Source: Cryobacterium flavum
GTDB lineage: Bacteria; Actinomycetota; Actinomycetes; Actinomycetales; Microbacteriaceae
NCBI RefSeq assembly: GCF_900103805.1
Contig: NZ_FNIB01000013.1
Span: forward strand, 1 to 64,000
Direction: 5' to 3'
DNA length: 64,000 bases
Positions 23,662 through 32,184 of this stretch are shown here, one piece after another. Positions within the stretch are counted from its first letter, which is position 1, and every line of letters starts with the position of its first letter. A program made the position numbers and the translations under genes. The notes beneath the pieces are model-generated. The model was not told the DNA's origin, ran no database searches, and saw only the letters and a program-made list of their open reading frames with translations.

Positions 23662-24437
23662 CTGAACAGATCTTCTCCCATCGAGCTACCCAAATAGGCG
23701 AGCTGCACCTCTTCAGACTTCGATACCGTCTCGGGGTCTCCCGATGCAATAATCCGCCCGGCGTCGAGCACGGAGATCGAGCTCGCCACCCGCATGACAA
23801 CGTCAATGTTGTGTTCGATGAGGATGAACGTAAGTTCATCCATTCCCGAAAGAAATTCCAGGAAATCTTCGATCTCACCCGGCGACATTCCCGCCGCGGG
23901 CTCGTCGAGGAGGAGAAGTTGCGGCTCAGTGGCATAGGCGAGGGCTATCTCCACCCGACGTCGCTGACCGTGCGCCAGGTCCCCCGCGAGGCGCAACGAC
24001 TCGGAATCGAGTCGGAGTCGCTCGATCACCTCGGCGACTCTTTGAGTGACATCGCGGTGCTTTCGCATGCTCGTGAACCAACTGCCGTTGTGCTCAAGCG
24101 TTCGCTGCACTGCCAAGACTAGATTGTCGTGTACTGACATGTCGTCGAGCAGACTGCTGTGCTGGAACGTCATCGCCATCCCACGGCGAACCCGCTCATG
24201 CGATGGCACCCTTGTGATGTCATTCCCGAGGAACCGGATCGTTCCCGAGGTCGGCACGAGGTGCCCATTTATGAGCTTAACGAGTGTGCTCTTGCCTGCC
24301 CCGTTCGGGCCGATGAGGGCGCGCCTCTCACCGCGACGTACGACGGTCGAAACATCGTCCGTTGCTTGCAAAGCGCCGAACGTTTTGGAGACATGGTCGA
24401 GTTCGAGTATGACCTCGGTTACGTTCGTTTCGGTCAT
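23658..24437 (-). CDS. livG: Branched-chain-type ABC transporter ATPase (LivG)
   Basis: A 259-residue ATPase. It has KTFGALQATDDVS, Walker A LIGPNGAGKSTLVKLING, the signature variant LAHGQRRRVEIALAYATEP, Walker B LLLLDEPAAGMSP and LIEHNIDVVMRVA. The signature with LAHG in place of LSGG is common in LivG proteins. Four-base overlaps with livM and livF indicate one transcript. The start at 24437 follows directly from the livM end. Confidence 0.88.
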   Translation of the reverse strand: MTETNVTEVILELDHVSKTFGALQATDDVSTVVRRGERRALIGPNGAGKSTLVKLINGHLVPTSGTIRFLGNDITRVPSHERVRRGMAMTFQHSSLLDDMSVHDNLVLAVQRTLEHNGSWFTSMRKHRDVTQRVAEVIERLRLDSESLRLAGDLAHGQRRRVEIALAYATEPQLLLLDEPAAGMSPGEIEDFLEFLSGMDELTFILIEHNIDVVMRVASSISVLDAGRIIASGDPETVSKSEEVQLAYLGSSMGEDLFR

Positions 24438-25435
24438 CGAGATACCACGCTTTCATCGGTTCCGAGTGGAGTCGCCCGCGGCTCTCGACGTTTCTTGAAC
24501 GGTGCCGCTATCCTCTCCACGATGCTTGCGACACCACCGGGGAGGAAATATATGACGAGGACCAAAATTAGGCCTAATCCGAGTTCCCAGCTATCAAAAC
24601 GTGATGACAGCTCGTCCCTTGCCACGACCAGAATTGCGGCCCCCGCAAGGGCGCCATGCAGCCGCTTTACGCCGCCGAGAATCACCATTACAAGCAGGAA
24701 CGCCGACGTCATGAATCCGAAGTTCTCGGGCGCGACAAAGCGGGCATTTTGCACGTTCAAGGCCCCCGCCACCGCCCCCACAACTCCGGCGACAGAATAC
24801 GCGACTCGCCGATAATGACTGACGTTGTAACCGAGGGCATCCATTCGCAGGGCGTTCGAATTGATGCCACTCAGCGCGTGCCCGAAGGGTGAGTCAACGA
24901 AACGTCGCACCATGATGTACACGACGACGACGACCGCGGCGATGTAATAGTACCGCGAGGGCACAGTAGAAAGTTCGATGCCGGGAAGGAGTACGGGGTT
25001 CCTGATGCCGGCAAGCCCGTCGGACCCTCCCGTAAGCCACCGGAGTGACTGGCTCAGGCTGAAGAGAAGCTCGGCAAACGCCAGGCTGAGCATGAGGAAC
25101 ACAATTCCAGTCGTGCGAACTGAAAGCCAACCGGCCGGAATTGCGAAGATTATGCCGACGACCGCGGCCACAAGGAGACCGAGAATCGCCGAATCTGTCG
25201 CATGGACCGAGAGGAGCCCCGCTGCGTAGCCTCCCAGTCCGTAGAACGCGGCGTGGCCGAGGGACGGCAAGCCAGTTACCCCGACGAGTACGCTGAGGCT
25301 AACTGCAGCGAGCCCGAGGATGAGAATCTCGGACAATAGGCTCAGCCGAAACGTGTTCAGCAGGAAGGGGGCGAGAGCCAACGCCACGATGATGACGATG
25401 CGGATGGCCCACCGTACATACATGTTGGGATTCAT
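24434..25435 (-). CDS. livM: Branched-chain-type ABC permease (LivM)
   Basis: A 333-residue permease with about nine to ten membrane helices. Characteristic segments are GVTGLPSLGHAAFYGLGGYA, the loop SPFGHALSGINSNALRMDAL and SVAGVVGAVAGAL, then FGFMTSAFLLVMVILGGVKR. These are standard for LivM. The C-terminal tail is cytoplasmic and basic (FKKRREPRATPL). It overlaps livH and livG by four bases each. Confidence 0.87.
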   Translation of the reverse strand: MNPNMYVRWAIRIVIIVALALAPFLLNTFRLSLLSEILILGLAAVSLSVLVGVTGLPSLGHAAFYGLGGYAAGLLSVHATDSAILGLLVAAVVGIIFAIPAGWLSVRTTGIVFLMLSLAFAELLFSLSQSLRWLTGGSDGLAGIRNPVLLPGIELSTVPSRYYYIAAVVVVVYIMVRRFVDSPFGHALSGINSNALRMDALGYNVSHYRRVAYSVAGVVGAVAGALNVQNARFVAPENFGFMTSAFLLVMVILGGVKRLHGALAGAAILVVARDELSSRFDSWELGLGLILVLVIYFLPGGVASIVERIAAPFKKRREPRATPLGTDESVVSR

Positions 25436-26289
25436 CGATTGACCTTTCCAAATAGGCCCGTTGGCTTCACAAGCAGAACCAGTGCCATGACGCCGAAGAC
25501 AAGGAATGAGGACAGCTCCGGCAGAAGAGCCACTCCGAGTGTCTGGATTTGCCCAATCAAAAGCGCGCCCACCAGAGCCCCTCGTAGCGAGCCGAGTCCT
25601 CCAACAACGACTACCACGAGAGCCAAGATGAGCATCTCGGTGTCCAGACCGGGGCGAACCCCGATTACCGGTGCACCGATTACTCCACCGATCGCCGCGA
25701 GTGCGGCCGCACCGGCAAAAACGCCGCCCATGATGAAAGAAATCCTGTAGCCGAGTGCAGCAACCATTTGCTTGTCTGCGACCGCGGCGCGCACGATAGC
25801 ACCGAGGCGAGTTCGCTCGACGACAACGAATATTACGAGCGCAATTGCCGCCGCAGCAACGATGACAAAGAGTCGATAGACGGGATACTGCATACCTAGA
25901 ACCCCGACGGAGCCTCGCAGAATCTCAGGCGGCGCGGGAAGATAGACGTCGTTCCCCCAAAAGTGCTTGGCAACGTCTGCAAAGATGAACGCGATGCCCA
26001 GCGTGAGTAGTCCCTGGTCCAGGTGTCCTCTGTTCATAACTGGTTTGACAGCGAAGTACAATACCGCGCCGAAGGCAGCCCCCGCGATTAGTGCGACCGG
26101 TAGAGCAGCGGCCAGACCCGCTCCGCTGGCCAGCATCACTGCAATGTAGCCACCGAGCAGTAAGAGCGAACCATGGGCAAGGTTAAGCACACTCATGAGG
26201 CCGAACACAAGGGAGAGTCCCGCCGCCATAGTGAATAGCAACAGTCCTCGTCCCAGCCCATTTAGGAACGTGAAGAGGATCTCGATCAT
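25432..26289 (-). CDS. livH: Branched-chain-type ABC permease (LivH)
   Basis: A 285-residue permease. It starts ILFTFLNGLGRGLLLFTMAA and has SLVFGLMSVLNLAHGSLLLL, the loop TRLGAIVRAAVADKQMVAAL and GGLGSLRGALVGALLIGQIQ, all typical of LivH. The frame is open to 26349, but the ATG at 26289 with AAAGG ahead is the natural start and matches the family N-terminus. A 60-bp gap separates it from the binding-protein gene upstream. Confidence 0.87.
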   Translation of the reverse strand: MIEILFTFLNGLGRGLLLFTMAAGLSLVFGLMSVLNLAHGSLLLLGGYIAVMLASGAGLAAALPVALIAGAAFGAVLYFAVKPVMNRGHLDQGLLTLGIAFIFADVAKHFWGNDVYLPAPPEILRGSVGVLGMQYPVYRLFVIVAAAAIALVIFVVVERTRLGAIVRAAVADKQMVAALGYRISFIMGGVFAGAAALAAIGGVIGAPVIGVRPGLDTEMLILALVVVVVGGLGSLRGALVGALLIGQIQTLGVALLPELSSFLVFGVMALVLLVKPTGLFGKVNR

Positions 26290-26349
26290 TGTTAGCCTTT
26301 CAAGGCAGGTCCTGAGGTGGAGCGCACGTCGCCCCACCCGAGATTTCAA

Positions 26350-27564
26350 CTACGGCTGCTCGCCAAACTCACCGAGGTCGCCGACGATGACTGGCGCAAG
26401 CTCTCCGTCCAGGTTCTCGATCCGGGCAAGGTACATCGTTTGCACCGTGCCGTGAGTCTCCTTGTCAATCAGAAGGCGACCACGGGGGCTGTCGATCTCA
26501 GTGCCCTCCATCGCGGCTGCAAGCGCAGCTCCGTCGCTGGTGTCGCCCGCGAGCTCCTGAACCGCTTGCGCGATCAGTTGTGCCGCGTCGTAGGAGAAGA
26601 GCGAAAAGTATGACGGTGCGCGATCGGTCTTCTGCCTGTAGTCCGTGACGAAGGCGGCATTGATCTCATTGTCGAGCGTCCATGCGTAAGGAAGCACACT
26701 GTAGGCGCCCTCGGCCGACTCTCCCTGAGCGGAGAGCACGTCAGGCGTCGTGAGCGAACCTGGTCCGATTAGGGGGATCTGGTTTTTGTACCCGAACTCG
26801 TCGTACTGCTTCACGAAGTTGACTGCCTCGCCTCCCGCGAAGAAAGCATAGGTGGCTTCGGCACCCGACGAGCCGATCTGGCTGATGTAGGGCTGGTAGT
26901 CTTGGGTCTTCTGAAACGGTGGAAATGCCTCACCAGCGATGCTTCCGCCCGCGTCGATATATCCCTCTCTTACACCGTCGACGAGTTCATGTCCGGCGGC
27001 ATAGTCCGATGCAGTGAGAAAGAGCGGGACCCCGTTAAGTTCTTCATGGATCCATTCGCCGACCGGGTAGCTCAGCTGATGACTCGACTGCGCCGTGCGA
27101 AACACGAAGTCTGAGCGCGCATCGCCTGTCACCGCGTTGGCCACAGCGTTCGAGACGACGAGAGGGACTTCCGCCGCCTCAAAGGCACCAGCAACTTGAA
27201 GCGCGACAGCGGAGCTCACGATGCCCGAGCCGAAATCAACCTCATCCTCTTGAAGGAGCTTGTTCGCCTTGCGAAGCCCGGTCTCCGGCGTCGCCTCAGT
27301 GTCCTCGATGATGAGAACGACCTCTCGGCCGCCCATCTTGTTGTCGTTCTGCTCCAAATAAAGCTCAAATCCAGCGATCATGTCGTCTGAGATCGGAGCA
27401 TAGACACCGGACGTGGGCAGGAGCAGACCGATCTTGATAGGGCCTTCGCTATCGCTGGTCGCGCCACCTCCGAGAGCACCACCTGAACATGCGGCTGTCA
27501 GCAGAACGGTCGCTGCCGCTGCGGAAGCGAACACTGCTCTAGACATCTTTGTCTTGATTTTCAT
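26350..27564 (-). CDS. ABC transporter substrate-binding lipoprotein (LivK-like)
   Basis: A 404-residue lipoprotein with a signal peptide and lipobox TAAC (Cys26). The type I periplasmic-binding fold follows: IKIGLLLPTSGVYAPISDDM, GGREVVLIIEDTEATPETGL, then VPLVVSNAVANAV. It delivers the ligand to LivH/LivM. The ligand pocket cannot be read by eye; members of this family in aromatic-degradation clusters bind benzoate-like acids. GAGGAAAAT lies just ahead of the ATG. The 61-bp gap upstream to the SDR gene has a TGCAGC-TGG-GCTGCA dyad at 27577-27591 that could be a processing or attenuation stem. Confidence 0.88.
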   Translation of the reverse strand: MKIKTKMSRAVFASAAAATVLLTAACSGGALGGGATSDSEGPIKIGLLLPTSGVYAPISDDMIAGFELYLEQNDNKMGGREVVLIIEDTEATPETGLRKANKLLQEDEVDFGSGIVSSAVALQVAGAFEAAEVPLVVSNAVANAVTGDARSDFVFRTAQSSHQLSYPVGEWIHEELNGVPLFLTASDYAAGHELVDGVREGYIDAGGSIAGEAFPPFQKTQDYQPYISQIGSSGAEATYAFFAGGEAVNFVKQYDEFGYKNQIPLIGPGSLTTPDVLSAQGESAEGAYSVLPYAWTLDNEINAAFVTDYRQKTDRAPSYFSLFSYDAAQLIAQAVQELAGDTSDGAALAAAMEGTEIDSPRGRLLIDKETHGTVQTMYLARIENLDGELAPVIVGDLGEFGEQP

Positions 27565-27625
27565 ATTTTCCTCTCGTGCAGCTGGGCTGCATCACCTTGA
27601 ACTAAATAGTGCGTGCCTGGCTCGA

Positions 27626-28405
27626 TCAGGCGAAAACCTGCCCCCCGTCAACGACGAGTACCTGGCCCGTGACAAAACTCGAGGCGGATGAGGCAAGCCA
27701 CTGCACAGCACCCACCAGGTCTTCGGGAATGAGCTCACCCGGGATCGACCGCGCCGAGACTGCGCGGGCTATGTAGCTTTCGTCGTTGTGAAACCGAGTC
27801 GCCTCGTCGCTTATGAGCCCAGGCGACACCGCGTTCACTCGGATGCGATCTACTCCGAACTCACGAGCTGCCGCGCGTGTCAATGCTTCGACGGCACCCT
27901 TCGAAGCGACATAATGCGGAAATCCCGTGATGCCCAAGCGTGCCGTGGTCGACGCGAAGTTGATGATTGATCCACCCCCACGCACCACCATGGCCCGTGT
28001 TACGGCGGCTGTTGCTTGCCAGACACCGCGCACGTTTACCTTCATCACCCGATCGAATTCATCGGGATCGACATCCGCCCAAGCGCTTCGCCCGGAGAGC
28101 GTTCGGTAAATCGCTGCATTGTTGACGAGAATGTCGACACCACCAAAGTCTCGCTCGGCCATCGCGACAGCTGCCGTCATGCTCACGGAATCCGTCACGT
28201 CGCCCGCGAAGAAGCGGATGTGCCCTTTTGCGGAGTTGTTCACCTTCTCTGCGAGGCTCTGTCCCTGCCCCTCGAGTGCCGGAAGATCGATCGCAACGAC
28301 GTCGGCACCGAGGTCCGCGAAGGAGCGGGCCAGGACCGCGCCGATTCCTGCAGCGGCACCGGTGACCACGACGACGCTGTCACTCAGTTCTCTTTCTGCG
28401 CTCAT
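27626..28405 (-). CDS. Short-chain dehydrogenase/reductase (SDR)
   Basis: A 259-residue classical SDR: VVVVTGAAAGIGAVLARSFA, acidic AIDLPALE after the second strand (NAD-type), LVNNAAIYRT, the catalytic serine in IINFASTTARLG, YVASKGAVEALTRAAA with Tyr and Lys, and VVDGGQVFA at the end. It starts two bases after the BVMO stop, so it is co-translated with it. The pairing suggests that it makes the ketone which the BVMO oxidises, as in cyclohexanol and 1-phenylethanol pathways; that role is inferred from position. Confidence 0.87.
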   Translation of the reverse strand: MSAERELSDSVVVVTGAAAGIGAVLARSFADLGADVVAIDLPALEGQGQSLAEKVNNSAKGHIRFFAGDVTDSVSMTAAVAMAERDFGGVDILVNNAAIYRTLSGRSAWADVDPDEFDRVMKVNVRGVWQATAAVTRAMVVRGGGSIINFASTTARLGITGFPHYVASKGAVEALTRAAAREFGVDRIRVNAVSPGLISDEATRFHNDESYIARAVSARSIPGELIPEDLVGAVQWLASSASSFVTGQVLVVDGGQVFA

Positions 28406-28407
28406 GC

Positions 28408-30348
28408 TTATGCCTCTCGCTCAACTCGAAGGGGAACGCTGTCGTACGCTTCACGATCGACGGAGCTCGTTGCGCTCCAGTAATCGATGAGAGGGAACGG
28501 CCAGTTCTGCGAGACGCGACCGAATTTGTTCTTATACCAGCTGCTAACTTCTGACGCGCCCCATGCCATGAGTCCGTTGCCCTCGTCAATCTGCCGGTTG
28601 TATGCGTCGTAGATATCCTGTCTGCAGTCGATAGCGGCCTCATCGCGACGCAGAAGCCCGCTGATGGCGTCGAGGACGTAATTCACCGCCAGTTCCGAGA
28701 AGAGCACGATGCTGCCATTGACGACGAGGTTTGTGTTGGGACCATAAAGGCAGAACAGATTAGGAAATCCTGGGATTGATATGCCGAGATACGCCCGAGC
28801 GTCATCCGCCCAGTACTCATGGAGATCACGCCCTGCAACCCCGGTCACCGACACAGAAGACAAGAAGTCCGACGCGGTGAATCCTGTGCCATAGATGATG
28901 ACATCCACTTCGTGCTCGACGCCATCAGCGGTACGAATACCGTGCTCGTAGAATTCGGCAATCGCCTCAGTTTCAAGGGCTACGTTCGGACGCTTCAACG
29001 TGCGTGCCCAAGTACCGTCATCACGTAGCAGCCTCTTGGCTCCCGGCGGGTAGGTCGGGATCACCTTGGTGAGTAGATCTGGGCGTTCCGCGAACTGCTC
29101 CTCGAGGTATGAGGTCAGGTTCTTACGCATGTGCTCGTTCTGCGCTGAGACTGATCCCGCCTTACTCCACTCGGGATCGACAGTGACGAATCGACGGCGA
29201 CCCTCCACCGCCGTCCAGAACTGGAAGAACCGGAACCACCGTGCATAGAACGGAATCACGTCGAATAGCCATGACAACTCGAGGGGAATGGCCTCCAGGT
29301 AGTTCGGCGTCGGATACATCCACGGCGCATTTCTCTGAAAGACCGTGAGGTGATCGACTTCGGATGCGATCGCCGGTATCACTTGAAATGCACTCGCGCC
29401 AGCACCGATGACAGCGACGCGCTTACCTTTCAGGTCGACGTCATGACGCCATGCCGCAGTATGCCATGCCTCCCCTGTGAACTTGTTCGCCCCAACAAAG
29501 TCTGGAATCATGGGGTTATTGAGCTGTCCGACGGCACTTATGACCGCATTAAAGTACTCCAGTACCTCTCCATCAGCGGTCCGGTAGCGAAGAGCCCAGA
29601 GGGAGTCAGTCGCCCGGTATGCGGCCGAAAGGACCGTCGTCTCAAAGCGAATTGAATCGAGCAGCCCCTTCTTTTCAGCGACGCTACTGAAGTATCCGAA
29701 GATATCGTCGCGCTGCGAGTAGTGGTAAGGCCAATCGCGCTTCTGGGCGAAAGAGTAGCTGTAGGCGAAGTTATGCGTGTCAAGTCGGCAGCCAGGGTAG
29801 CTGTTTTCGTACCACGTGCCCCCCACTGAGGGGTTCTTCTCGAACACGACAAAGTCCACGCCGGCCTGTTTCAGTCGGAAAGCGGCGGCGACGCCGGACA
29901 TGCCCGCGCCGATTACTGCAACCCTAAATTGTCGACCCGGTGCGAGCTCAGCAAGGTTCCAATCGGGATCGCTCACACCCTCAGGGATGTTCAGTTCATG
30001 AGACAGGAGCGGTAAGTATGTGTCGTCTGCTTCTGCAGCGATGAAACTCATCAGACGCTGCAGCAATTCTTGGTCCGGCTCGGCTGCGACTGAAAACCCA
30101 TTGTCGCGGTAGCGTCGAAGCGCACAGAATGAGATCTCACGCGCTTTCAGCTGCTGCTCAGCTGTCATTCCGCCTTGAGGAGGGATCGCACCAGCTGATG
30201 GAACTATGTCCGGACGAAGCGCCGGGTCAATGAGGCTGGTATCTCCTGTGAGCTGACAAAGAGCTACTAGCAGAGAAGGGAGTTCGGCCTGTTCGAGGGC
30301 ACGAAGCAGCGCGTCGTCGGACCACGGATTTGTACTCTGAGGTGTCAC
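28408..30348 (-). CDS. Baeyer-Villiger monooxygenase, HAPMO-like with N-terminal extension
   Basis: A 646-residue class B flavoprotein. A helical N-terminal extension of about 140 residues precedes the FAD motif VAVIGAGMSGVAAAFRLKQA; the NADPH motif is VAVIGAGASAFQVIPAI. This architecture and length match 4-hydroxyacetophenone monooxygenase, which makes 4-hydroxyphenyl acetate. The fingerprint reads FTGEAWHTAAWRHD: the position after Trp, normally Pro or Asp, is Arg. I start at the GTG at 30348, with GAGGG about 9 nt ahead; the longer frame to 30549 would run across the operator and into the divergent iclR. First gene of the nine-gene unit. An aryl ketone is a plausible substrate. Confidence 0.87.
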   Translation of the reverse strand: MTPQSTNPWSDDALLRALEQAELPSLLVALCQLTGDTSLIDPALRPDIVPSAGAIPPQGGMTAEQQLKAREISFCALRRYRDNGFSVAAEPDQELLQRLMSFIAAEADDTYLPLLSHELNIPEGVSDPDWNLAELAPGRQFRVAVIGAGMSGVAAAFRLKQAGVDFVVFEKNPSVGGTWYENSYPGCRLDTHNFAYSYSFAQKRDWPYHYSQRDDIFGYFSSVAEKKGLLDSIRFETTVLSAAYRATDSLWALRYRTADGEVLEYFNAVISAVGQLNNPMIPDFVGANKFTGEAWHTAAWRHDVDLKGKRVAVIGAGASAFQVIPAIASEVDHLTVFQRNAPWMYPTPNYLEAIPLELSWLFDVIPFYARWFRFFQFWTAVEGRRRFVTVDPEWSKAGSVSAQNEHMRKNLTSYLEEQFAERPDLLTKVIPTYPPGAKRLLRDDGTWARTLKRPNVALETEAIAEFYEHGIRTADGVEHEVDVIIYGTGFTASDFLSSVSVTGVAGRDLHEYWADDARAYLGISIPGFPNLFCLYGPNTNLVVNGSIVLFSELAVNYVLDAISGLLRRDEAAIDCRQDIYDAYNRQIDEGNGLMAWGASEVSSWYKNKFGRVSQNWPFPLIDYWSATSSVDREAYDSVPLRVEREA

Positions 30349-30431
30349 TTCTTTAGATCCCTCTTTCGTCTTCGGGCCTCGTTGCCTTCGATGTCTCGAC
30401 GATAGATGCGGTGGACTGAGGTGCCTAATGG

Positions 30432-30448
30432 ATTCTGTCGACCAGAAT
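30432..30448. promoter_or_regulatory. Probable IclR operator between BVMO and iclR
   Basis: ATTCTG-TCGAC-CAGAAT is a perfect 6-bp inverted repeat with a 5-bp spacer. It sits in the 140-bp gap between the divergent BVMO and iclR genes. It matches the sites at 9162-9178 and 9982-10000 in sequence and geometry. Confidence 0.75.
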
Positions 30449-30488
30449 TGCTGAGAATTACCTAGATATTGGAGATTAGGATTCGGAT

Positions 30489-31295
30489 ATGTATGCGGAT
30501 CCAGACCGACAGCCACCAACTTATGCAGTGGCCTCTGTTGACACTTCACTCCGTCTCCTAGAGATGCTCCGCGATGGGGGAAGCCTCCGGCTTAAAGATG
30601 CAGCGGCTGAAGTTGGAGTCGCTGCTTCGACAGCGCACCGTCTATTTGCGATGCTCATTTACCATGGGTTTGCGATGCAAGACGAGAACCGTTTGTATTG
30701 GCCGGGGCCTTCGCTCGGTGCCGTTGCCGCAGGTATAACGTGGACAAATCAAGTGCGCGATGCTGTCGAACCCCACCTAGAAACGCTCGTTAGGCGCACC
30801 GGTGAGACTGCCAACCTCATGATCCGCGTTGGCGCAAACGTCCGTATTATCATGACTGTCGAGAGTTCAAACGTTCTTCGAGTCACCGATAGGCGTGGCG
30901 TGGTCTTGCCCGCGCGCCATGCCTCAGGGGGGAAAGCGCTTTTCGCCGAGCTTTCACTTGTTGCGCTCAAGCGTCTGTATCTCAGTAGTATGGCCGAAGT
31001 CTCCGGCGACGCGCTTGACCCTATCGAATTCGGCGAGTTTTTGCGTGAACTTGACCAGTGCAGGCTCAAAGGTTATGCATCGAATACTGGTGCGACCGAA
31101 GAGGGGGTCGGAGCTATTGGTGTAACACTTCACGATGCCGAGGGCAACGCTTTCTCGGCGATTTCCCTAGCCACCCCACTGCGAAAATTACGAGGACTCA
31201 TCCAGCAGGGAACCGTAAGAGAGATAATGTCAGCGCGCTCTGCGATCGAGGCTGACCTGACAAGTGCCGGTTTCACGCATCCTAGTTCCACATAA
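30489..31295 (+). CDS. IclR-family regulator of the BVMO/Liv unit
   Basis: A 268-residue IclR protein. The helix-turn-helix is RLKDAAAEVGVAASTAHRLF and the effector domain has TGETANLMIRVGANVRIIM and LPARHASGGKALFAELSL. It is a clear paralogue of the regulator at 9194-9991 with a matching recognition helix. It faces the nine-gene catabolic unit across an ATTCTG-N5-CAGAAT palindrome. I infer autoregulation and control of that unit, with possible crosstalk to the gentisate genes. The ligand is not known. Confidence 0.9.
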   Translation: MYADPDRQPPTYAVASVDTSLRLLEMLRDGGSLRLKDAAAEVGVAASTAHRLFAMLIYHGFAMQDENRLYWPGPSLGAVAAGITWTNQVRDAVEPHLETLVRRTGETANLMIRVGANVRIIMTVESSNVLRVTDRRGVVLPARHASGGKALFAELSLVALKRLYLSSMAEVSGDALDPIEFGEFLRELDQCRLKGYASNTGATEEGVGAIGVTLHDAEGNAFSAISLATPLRKLRGLIQQGTVREIMSARSAIEADLTSAGFTHPSST

Positions 31296-32184
31296 ATGGG
31301 ACGTGGAAAACTTCGTCGATTCCTCCGCTAAGACTTGACGGTCCGCGGTCTGGATGCGGCCATGTTGCAATGCCTCAACGAGGTGCTGTTGGCGCGGTGC
31401 ATGGCGGTGGCCGCGGCCATGAATATTGCAAGTGCCTGCCCGACAGTAAGCTCTTCGCCCACAACGGCGCCGTGTCTATGGCATGGTCCGGAGTTTGATT
31501 CGTCACGTTACCATCCCCACATCGCTGACGAGGCCGGGCAGGTACTCGATGATCGGACTGCCAAGGAAGTCACGGTCACCAATCGAAGACGCACTCGGCG
31601 CCGGCGGCGTGCTGATAGAGCGCGGCGGCGCCCTGAACATTGCCGCGTTGGGCATGCTCGTCCTAAGGAACGGCAACGGGACCAGTCCGGCGGCGGAGAA
31701 CGCGGACCTGAGCGTCTAAGGCATCTTCACCGCTAACACCTTCACAACCGTCGACACTCTGACCGAAGAGGTCGCATGACCCGTCTCCCAATCGATACTG
31801 AGGGTGCCCGGCCCAAGTCAGACAGCAACGAAGAAAAAACTTGATCATCATCACAAACCAGGACTTCTGCAAGCCGCATATGTTCAAGTTGCCGTATGCG
31901 AGTCGATACCTAATCTTCATTGGTTGAAGCGAAGACTTCTTCCTCGCGGTCGATCGTATCGAAGACGTAATGCAATGCGCCGTCGGCTTGATGCCTAATG
32001 CGGCGGCGACCAGTCGTGGGTCGTGGGAATGAGCGAGGTCGGCGAGACGGGTTTGACGCGGTAAGGCCGGCGTGACGCTGGCCGGATCGACAATATGTGT
32101 CATGAAGTACGGCGCGGCTGTGTTAACGCCGACCGAAAATAGGGCCACCAGCCGCTATGGAGGGTGTGGGGCCCGGGGCTTCCC
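31296..32184. other. Degenerate stretch with no intact gene; possible recombinase remnant
   Basis: No full gene is convincing in these 889 bp. On the minus strand at about 31970-32115 a short translation reads RQTRLADLAHSHDPRLVAAA followed by LGIKP. It resembles the tail of actinobacterial site-specific integrases or transposases, but the frame is not bounded by a gene. Plus-strand frames at 31335-31736 are Arg-rich and look non-coding. The stretch is probably decayed mobile DNA between the catabolic block and the IS481 copy. Confidence 0.45.

Noticed and set aside
31335-31736. Plus-strand frame of 133 codons
   Set aside because: Arg-rich and unlike any protein I know; overlapping alternative frames are equally open, so it is most likely non-coding.
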